From contig NZ_JBKQOU010000043.1 in NCBI RefSeq assembly GCF_052145335.1, positions 1 through 11,019 of the forward strand: a stretch of 11,019 nucleotides of DNA. The letters are read 5' to 3'. The position numbers and the translations under genes were made by a program. The notes below the pieces were generated by a model. The model was not told the DNA's origin and made no database searches. It saw only the letters and a list, made by a program, of their open reading frames with translations. Source of the stretch: Rhodoblastus sp052145335 (GTDB lineage: Bacteria; Pseudomonadota; Alphaproteobacteria; Rhizobiales; Beijerinckiaceae). Below are positions 6,580 through 11,019 of this stretch, in pieces (the stretch's first letter is position 1; each line of letters opens with the position of its first letter).

Positions 6580-7311
6580 ATGACAAGCAATGTGACGATG
6601 TCGGCGGCGGCCCTGGCGGGACTTTTGTCCTTTCTCAGCCCCTGTGTGCTGCCGCTGGTGCCGCCCTACCTGACCTTCATCGCCGGCTCCGGGCTGGAGG
6701 AACTGGCGGAAGGCGGCGAGCGCCGCGCCGAACGCGACATGCTGTTAGCGGCCGTATTGTTCGTGCTCGGCTTTTCCACGGTTTTCGTTCTGCTCGGCGC
6801 GACCGCTTCGGTGGTCGGGCAGACCATGCGCCAGCATCTGCCGCTGTTTTCCGCTTTGGCCGGGGTGGCGATCGTCGCCATGGGCCTGCACTTTCTCGGC
6901 GTCTTCCGCTTCCATCTGCTTTATCGGGAGAAGCGCGTCAGCGTCGAAAAGCCGGTCGGCGTCTGGGGCGCCTATGTCATGGGACTGGCTTTCGCCTTCG
7001 GCTGGACGCCCTGCATCGGCCCGATTCTCGCGGCGATCCTCGCGGTGGCCTCCTCGGAGGCGACAGTTTCGCATGGCGCGACTTTGCTCGCCGCCTATTC
7101 GCTGGGGCTGGGCCTGCCTTTCGTGCTGGCGGCGCTGGCGATGGAGCCATTCATCCTGTTCCTGAAGCGCTTTCGCTCGCATTTCGGCAAGGTCGAAAAA
7201 ATCGTCGGCGCACTGCTGGTGGTGACGGGCGTGATGTTCCTGACCGGTGGCATCCAGAGCGTCAGTTTCTGGCTGCTGCAGACCTTTCCGGGGCTGGCGA
7301 CGCTGGGGTGA
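6580..7311 (+). CDS. ccdA: CcdA/DsbD-like thiol-disulfide membrane transporter
   Basis: CcdA-type proteins carry reducing equivalents from cytoplasmic thioredoxin across the inner membrane to periplasmic thiol proteins, for example for cytochrome c maturation. The 243-residue protein has about six hydrophobic segments. The two redox cysteines lie in their conserved settings: Cys22 in SFLSPCVLPLVPPYL and Cys145 in FGWTPCIGPIL. The length is typical of CcdA, and there is no periplasmic thioredoxin domain as in full DsbD. A GGGAA stretch just before the ATG at 6580 supports this start; a second ATG at 6598 is a weaker choice. The gene diverges from the peptidase gene across a 77-base spacer and has no thioredoxin or cytochrome maturation gene beside it, so its partner is unknown. 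The family is clear; the symbol is by family. Confidence 0.92.
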   Translation: MTSNVTMSAAALAGLLSFLSPCVLPLVPPYLTFIAGSGLEELAEGGERRAERDMLLAAVLFVLGFSTVFVLLGATASVVGQTMRQHLPLFSALAGVAIVAMGLHFLGVFRFHLLYREKRVSVEKPVGVWGAYVMGLAFAFGWTPCIGPILAAILAVASSEATVSHGATLLAAYSLGLGLPFVLAALAMEPFILFLKRFRSHFGKVEKIVGALLVVTGVMFLTGGIQSVSFWLLQTFPGLATLG

Positions 7312-7328
7312 GCGACGGACCACCGCTC

Positions 7329-7474
7329 CCCCTCATGGTGAGGAGCGGCGCCATTGGCGCCGTCTCGAACCAATGGGCAATCCGCGAGCCCTTTGTCAAA
7401 GGCCGGAAATGTCGCGGCCTAGGACACCATCGTGCTTCGAGACGGCCCTTTCAGGGCCTCCTCAGCATGAGGGG
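7329..7474. repeat. REP-like inverted-repeat element, possibly terminating ccdA
   Basis: Two related arms face each other: CCCCTCATGGTGAGGAG at 7329-7345 and CTCCTCAGCATGAGGGG at 7458-7474, complementary at 16 of 17 positions. Just inside, each arm has its own hairpin (GGCGCC-ATT-GGCGCC on the left, GGCCCT-TTC-AGGGCC on the right) and the shared GTCTCGAA word, read in opposite directions. The core holds a further pair, CCGCGA and TCGCGG, around an inner CCTTT/AAAGG hairpin. TTTTT follows the right arm directly, so on the plus strand the structure could end ccdA transcription. Similar units are scattered through many Hyphomicrobiales genomes (from memory). It fills most of the spacer between ccdA and livK. 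Confidence 0.75.
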
Positions 7475-7559
7475 TTTTTGAGGCGCGCCGCAGCGAGCAT
7501 TGCGTCTGTCTGCTAAAAATAACGTCCTTATATCAAGTGCGTATAATCTATATCTGACC

Positions 7560-8675
7560 TTATTTCTCAATTTGAGCATAGGTGATCTTGCCATCCGCGC
7601 CTTGGCGCCATTCGTAGACGACGTAATCGGCGCGGGTGACGTCGCCCTTGGCGTCGAACGAGAGGTCGCCGACCACCGTCTTGAACGGCCCGTCTTCGTG
7701 CAGGGTCTTGGCGACGACCGCCGCATCGGTCGAATGGGCTTTCTCCATCGCCTGTTTGATCGCCTGCACGGCGGCGTAGGAATAGAGCGTATAGGTCTCC
7801 GGGTTGTAATGCTTGGCCTCGAAAGCCTTGACCACGGTGAAGGCTTCCGGGCGCTGGCGCGGGTCCGGCGGGAAGGTCATCAGCGTGCCGACCACGCCCG
7901 GTCCGGCGATGGCGGCGAATTCCTGGCTGGCGATGCCGTCGCCACCCATTAGCACCGCCTTCACGCCCTGGTCGCGCATCTGGCGCACCAGCAGCCCGCC
8001 CTCGGTATGCAGGCCGCCGAAGAATACGATATCGGCGTCCACCGATTTGATCTTGGAGACGATGGAGGAATAATCCTTCTCGCCTTTGTTGAGGCCCTCG
8101 TAGAGCACGTCGTGCACGCCGGCCGCCGTCAGCGCCTTGCGCGTTTCGTCGGCGAGACCTTTGCCGTAAGTCGATTTGTCGTGGACGATGGCGATCTTCT
8201 TGTCCTTGTCATGCGCGATCAGCCAGGCCGCGGCGACGGCGCCTTGCTGGTCGTCGCGGCCGCAGGTGCGAAACAACATCGGCAGGCCGCGCTCGGTGAT
8301 CTGAGGATTTGTCGAGGCGGGGGTGATTTCCAGGATGCCGGCCTCGTTATAGGCGTCGGAAGCGGGCATGGTGACGGAAGAATTGAAATGGCCGACGACG
8401 AAGGTCACGCCTTCGCCGATGAACTCATTGGCGACGGAGCGGCCCTGCTTGGCGTCGCCGGCGTCGTCGCCGACGCTGAGTTCGATCTTCTGACCCATGA
8501 TTCCGCCGCCGGAATTGATGTCCGACACCGCCTGTTCGACGCCGTTCTTCAATTGCGCTCCGAAAGCCGCGTCGGAGCCCGTGATCGGACCGCCGACGCC
8601 CATCTTGATCTGCGCGTGAGCGACGCCCGACAGCAGCACCGCGGCCAGAGCGGCGGCCAAAATTTTACCTTGCAT
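7560..8675 (-). CDS. livK: Branched-chain amino acid ABC transporter, periplasmic binding protein
   Basis: This 371-residue solute-binding protein belongs to the Leu/Ile/Val (HAAT) family. A signal peptide MQGKILAAALAAVLLSGVAHA is followed by QIKMGVGGPITGSDAAFG, the standard first strand and ligand loop. The Rossmann-like lobes show KIELSVGDDAGDAKQG, FVVGHFNSSVTMPAS, ITPASTNPQITERG, FRTCGRDDQQG and KIAIVHDKSTYGKG, all typical of alphaproteobacterial LivK or LivJ. The ATG has a good ribosome site (GAGGAA, about seven bases away). The gene lies 98 bases downstream of the His/Gly-rich gene, in the same direction as livG and livF but outside the tightly overlapped cluster, so it probably has its own promoter. 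The ligand (Leu/Ile/Val or another amino acid or amide) is inferred from family only. Confidence 0.93.
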   Translation of the reverse strand: MQGKILAAALAAVLLSGVAHAQIKMGVGGPITGSDAAFGAQLKNGVEQAVSDINSGGGIMGQKIELSVGDDAGDAKQGRSVANEFIGEGVTFVVGHFNSSVTMPASDAYNEAGILEITPASTNPQITERGLPMLFRTCGRDDQQGAVAAAWLIAHDKDKKIAIVHDKSTYGKGLADETRKALTAAGVHDVLYEGLNKGEKDYSSIVSKIKSVDADIVFFGGLHTEGGLLVRQMRDQGVKAVLMGGDGIASQEFAAIAGPGVVGTLMTFPPDPRQRPEAFTVVKAFEAKHYNPETYTLYSYAAVQAIKQAMEKAHSTDAAVVAKTLHEDGPFKTVVGDLSFDAKGDVTRADYVVYEWRQGADGKITYAQIEK

Positions 8676-8773
8676 GAAATTTCCTCAGAAAGCCGATTGG
8701 CGAACGGGCCGGAGTTTGCCGTCGGTCAAGCCGGTTGTCGACCTATTTCATGACGCCTGCCACCTAAAGGTGG

Positions 8774-9265
8774 TCAGCGATGGCCGCCGTGGAAGCCGCC
8801 GCCGTGAAAGCCTCCGCCGTGGAAGCCGCCGCCATGGAACCCGCCGGCATGGATCCCGCCGAAACCACGCGCGCCATGGTAGCCGCCATGGAAGCCGCCG
8901 TGCCGCCAGCCGCCGCCATAACCGCCGCCGTAGTAGCCCCCATAGCCTCCGTAACCGTCGTAGCCGTAATAGCCGCAGTCACCGTAGCACCCGCCGCTCA
9001 ACAGCCCGCCGACCACCGCCCCGAACATCGCGGCCGCCGCAGGGTCGCCCCCGCCGTAATAGCGGCGGTGATGATAGTAATGATGATAGGCGTGGTGGTA
9101 GTGATGATGGATATGGTGGTGATAGTGGCGATAGGCGATTGTCTGGATGTGCGACGAGGCGAGGACGGGCTTCGGCAGGCCCGTCGGCGCCGCCTGGGCG
9201 GAACCGCTGGTCATGTTGACCAAGGCCAATGAAACAGCCAGCACACTTGCAAAAATTCTCGACAT
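8774..9265 (-). CDS. Exported His-rich and Gly-rich low-complexity protein
   Basis: This 163-residue protein has a signal peptide (MSRIFASVLAVSLALVNM, cleavage near AQA at 23-25). Residues 47-66 contain 13 histidines in 20, interspersed with Tyr. A glycine-zipper-like stretch (AAAAMFGAVVGGLLSGG) covers 76-92, with a nearby Cys pair CYGDC. The rest is a Gly/Tyr then Gly/Phe/His tail of GGFHG repeats. I chose the ATG at 9265 because GGAGG stands eight bases before it; a GTG two codons earlier would be only two bases from that site. No enzymatic domain is seen. Metal binding by the His tract (Ni, Zn, Cu) and a cell-envelope location are reasonable but inferred. It sits between the coupled livG-livF cluster and livK, with 148 bases of leader, so it is likely a separate transcription unit. 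The codons fit the opposite strand poorly as a gene. Confidence 0.75.
   Translation of the reverse strand: MSRIFASVLAVSLALVNMTSGSAQAAPTGLPKPVLASSHIQTIAYRHYHHHIHHHYHHAYHHYYHHRRYYGGGDPAAAAMFGAVVGGLLSGGCYGDCGYYGYDGYGGYGGYYGGGYGGGWRHGGFHGGYHGARGFGGIHAGGFHGGGFHGGGFHGGGFHGGHR
8790..8864. repeat. Five tandem 15-bp units in the His/Gly-rich gene
   Basis: On the plus strand the units begin TGGAAGCCGCCGCCG, then TGAAAGCCTCCGCCG, TGGAAGCCGCCGCCA, TGGAACCCGCCGGCA and TGGATCCCGCCGAAA, in exact 15-base register. On the minus strand each encodes one Gly-Gly-Phe/Ile-His-Gly/Ala step. The period is a multiple of three, so the repeat is protein-driven and can change length without a frameshift. Confidence 0.8.
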
Positions 9266-9414
9266 TTCCACGCCCTCCCGAGTTCTGGATTGCAGTTGAA
9301 ACGTCGAAATGTCGCTGTACGAGCGGTGTCAGGCGCTCAACTTTCCACTCGAATTGACAACGCCCCTCGGCTGGCGCCGGTTCCGCGCCGGAAATCGGGC
9401 GCAAGTCCCGGGAT

Positions 9415-9726
9415 TTATCGCGCCAGCCAGGGATATTGCCGTTTCACCAGCGCGGCATGGGTGACCCGCCACGCGATGCCTTGCGCGCAAAGCGTCCAGG
9501 CATAGGCGATCAGCGCCGCCATCGGCGCTGCGAGCGGTTCGCCGAACAGCGACCAGTGCAGAAAGCGCATGGCGAAGGCCAAAGGCAGGCCATAGAGCGC
9601 CAGCAGCCAAAGAGGCCGCCAGCTTTTGGCGACGCCGCGGCCGGCGGCGAACGAGGCCAGCCCGCCGAGGACCAAAGTGACGCCGATGAAGACGTGCGGA
9701 TCGCCGATCACAAAGTCAGTGTTCAA
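9415..9726 (-). CDS. Small membrane protein of the Liv locus (DUF6867-like)
   Basis: This 103-residue protein has three hydrophobic segments, at about 12-32, 40-60 and 65-85. It carries FIGVTLVLGGLASFAAGRGVAK, WRPLW, MRFLHWSLFGE and a C-terminal RQYPWLAR. The pattern (a VTxVLGG start, GRAVAxxWRPxW, RFxHxxLF, and a YxWL end) matches small proteins I recall next to branched-chain amino acid ABC genes in Hyphomicrobiales, catalogued as DUF6867. The start is a TTG overlapping the livF stop (TTGA), with GGAGG six bases before it, so translation is coupled to livF. Its role is unknown; the conserved position suggests an accessory part of, or regulator for, the Liv transporter. Confidence 0.72.
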   Translation of the reverse strand: MNTDFVIGDPHVFIGVTLVLGGLASFAAGRGVAKSWRPLWLLALYGLPLAFAMRFLHWSLFGEPLAAPMAALIAYAWTLCAQGIAWRVTHAALVKRQYPWLAR

Positions 9727-10445
9727 TGGCCGCCTCCTTCGAGATAGGCGGCGCGGATTTTCGGGTCTCGCAGCAGTTCCGCTCCCGGTCCCTGCATGGT
9801 GATGGCGCCATTGACCATGACATAGCCGCGATGGGCGAGTTTCAAAGCATGATGGGCGTCCTGCTCGACCAGGAAGACCGACAGCCCTTCCTGCTGGTTG
9901 AGGCGGCGCACCACCTCGAAAATCTGCTTGCAGATCAAGGGCGCGAGGCCGAGCGACGGCTCGTCGAGCAGCAAAAGTTTCGGGCGGCTCATCAGGGCGC
10001 GGGCGATGGCCAGCATCTGCTGCTCGCCGCCGGACAAGGTGCCGCCGCGCTGGCCGGCGCGCTCTTTCAAACGCGGAAAAATGTCATAGACCCGTTCGAG
10101 ATTTTGCGAAAAACCGTCGTTGTGGGCGACGGCCGCGCCCATCTGCAGGTTTTCATAGACCGTCATGCGGGCGAAGATGCGCCGGCCCTCCGGGGACTGG
10201 GCGATCGACAGCCGGGCGATTTCATGGGTCGGCAGGTCGGTAATGTCGCGCCCGTCGAAATGGATGCGGCCGGCGCGCAGGCGCGGGGCGCCGAAAATGC
10301 TCATCATCAGCGTCGATTTGCCTGCGCCGTTGGCCCCGATCAGCGCCACGATCTCGCCGGCGCCGACTTCGAGATCGACGCCCTGCAACGCCTGCACCGC
10401 GCCGTAAAAGGCCTGGGCGCCCTTGATCGAGAGCAGCGCGGTCAT
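9723..10445 (-). CDS. livF: Branched-chain amino acid ABC transporter ATP-binding protein LivF
   Basis: This 240-residue cytoplasmic ATPase energises high-affinity branched-chain amino acid uptake as a partner of LivG, with the LivH and LivM permeases. It shows Walker A GANGAGKST at 37-45, Q-loop AQSPEGRRIF at 82-91, signature LSGGEQQMLAIARAL at 137-151 and Walker B LLLLDEPSLGLAP at 157-169. The switch region is FLVEQDAHHAL, where LivF proteins usually have VEQN. The length is the family norm. The ATG overlaps the livG stop (ATGA), and the stop overlaps the TTG of the next gene, so the three are translated as a coupled series. The start QAFYGAVQALQGV is typical of LivF rather than LivG. Confidence 0.95.
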   Translation of the reverse strand: MTALLSIKGAQAFYGAVQALQGVDLEVGAGEIVALIGANGAGKSTLMMSIFGAPRLRAGRIHFDGRDITDLPTHEIARLSIAQSPEGRRIFARMTVYENLQMGAAVAHNDGFSQNLERVYDIFPRLKERAGQRGGTLSGGEQQMLAIARALMSRPKLLLLDEPSLGLAPLICKQIFEVVRRLNQQEGLSVFLVEQDAHHALKLAHRGYVMVNGAITMQGPGAELLRDPKIRAAYLEGGGH

Positions 10446-11019
10446 GGCCGGGGCTCTCCCGCAGATTCCCCCTGGCCGGCCAATTCGGTCTCGACCTGGC
10501 CCACATCCTCGTCCTCGACGCCGAGATAGGCTGCGATCACCGCCGGGCTCTCGCGCACTTCCGCGGGCGAGCCATCGGCGATCTTCTGGCCATAATCGAG
10601 CACGACGACATGATCCGATATGGCCATCACCACCGCCATGTCATGTTCGATCAGCAGGATCGACACGCCGGATTCGGTGCGGATTTCGCGCAGAAGGCTG
10701 GCCAGCGCATGGGATTCGTTGGCGTTGAGTCCCGCCGCCGGTTCATCGAGACAGAGCAGGGCCGGGTTGGCGCACATGGCGCGAGCGATTTCCAGCCGCC
10801 TCTGGTCGCCATAGGGCAGGGCGCCGGCCGGATCGTCGGCGCGATGGAGCAGACCAATGCGCTCCAGCCATATTTTCGCGCGATCCACGGCGACTTTTTC
10901 GGCGCGACGATAGGACGGCAGGCCGATCAGGCCGAAAAACCCGTACCCCGAAGCCGGCGTCAAAGCGACGTGCTGCGCGATGATGAGGTTTTCCAGCGCG
11001 CTCATGCCGGAAAACAGCC
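10442..11019 (-). CDS. livG: Branched-chain amino acid ABC transporter ATP-binding protein LivG, 5' end outside window
   Basis: The frame is open across the right edge. Four extra residues (LFSG) precede the internal Met of MSALENLIIAQHV, matching the LFxxMTVLENL block after the Q-loop of LivG, so the Walker A part lies beyond the window. About 191 residues are seen. They include the variant signature LPYGDQRRLEIARAM, Walker B LLCLDEPAAGLN, H-loop LLIEHDM and the tail GSPAEVRESPAVIAAYLGVE that marks the LivG C-terminal domain. The acidic extension beyond YLGVE, about 25 residues ending GESAGEPRP, is longer than in many LivG proteins. The stop overlaps the livF ATG (ATGA). Confidence 0.94.
   Translation of the reverse strand, partial: LFSGMSALENLIIAQHVALTPASGYGFFGLIGLPSYRRAEKVAVDRAKIWLERIGLLHRADDPAGALPYGDQRRLEIARAMCANPALLCLDEPAAGLNANESHALASLLREIRTESGVSILLIEHDMAVVMAISDHVVVLDYGQKIADGSPAEVRESPAVIAAYLGVEDEDVGQVETELAGQGESAGEPRP

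Noticed and set aside
7542..7547. Perfect TATAAT in the spacer between ccdA and livK
   Set aside because: No matching -35 box lies 16-18 bases upstream, and a plus-strand transcript would run into the 3' end of livK. It is probably chance in an AT-rich stretch.
8781..8890. CRISPR-like short repeat array
   Set aside because: The repeats are 15 bp, directly tandem without spacers, and encode the GGFHG tail of the minus-strand protein.

Overview
The window looks like chromosomal DNA of a GC-rich alphaproteobacterium. The best guess is a Hyphomicrobiales member of the Methylocystis/Methylosinus/Beijerinckiaceae type. This rests on a molybdenum-storage protein gene (common in nitrogen fixers), alphaproteobacterial-style Liv transporter genes with their small membrane-protein companion, and a dispersed inverted-repeat element of the kind common in this order. 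The taxonomic call is inference from gene content. No RNA genes, CRISPR arrays, transposases or phage genes were seen.

Left part, plus strand (1-1851): the 3' part of mosA, the alpha subunit of the molybdenum/tungsten storage protein, is cut by the left edge. A strong hairpin follows it, and then comes a stand-alone radical SAM protein.

Middle, minus strand (2109-4700): a full-length kdpA (K+-translocating subunit of the Kdp ATPase) is followed after 9 bases by an outer-membrane beta-barrel 'transporter' gene. No kdpF, kdpB, kdpC or kdpDE is present, and the genes on both sides are unrelated, so this kdpA is an orphan here. Some of its normally near-invariant residues differ. This two-gene unit is the most unusual item in the window.

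Centre (4701-7311): a divergent intergenic region with a 15-bp palindrome separates kdpA from a small exported four-EF-hand calcium-binding protein, which is an internal 61-residue duplication. A P1-family (DmpA/NylC-like) self-cleaving aminopeptidase lies tail to tail with it on the minus strand. A CcdA-type thiol-disulfide membrane transporter diverges from the peptidase on the plus strand. The spacer after ccdA holds a REP-like inverted-repeat element ending in a T-run.

Right part, minus strand (7560-11019): a branched-chain amino acid (HAAT/Liv) ABC transporter locus. In transcription order it has livG (cut by the right edge), livF, a small membrane protein (DUF6867-like), an exported His/Gly-rich protein, and livK (periplasmic binding protein). 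The first three are translationally coupled by 4-base overlaps. The last two have their own leaders and are probably separately transcribed. The permease genes would be expected to the right of the window.
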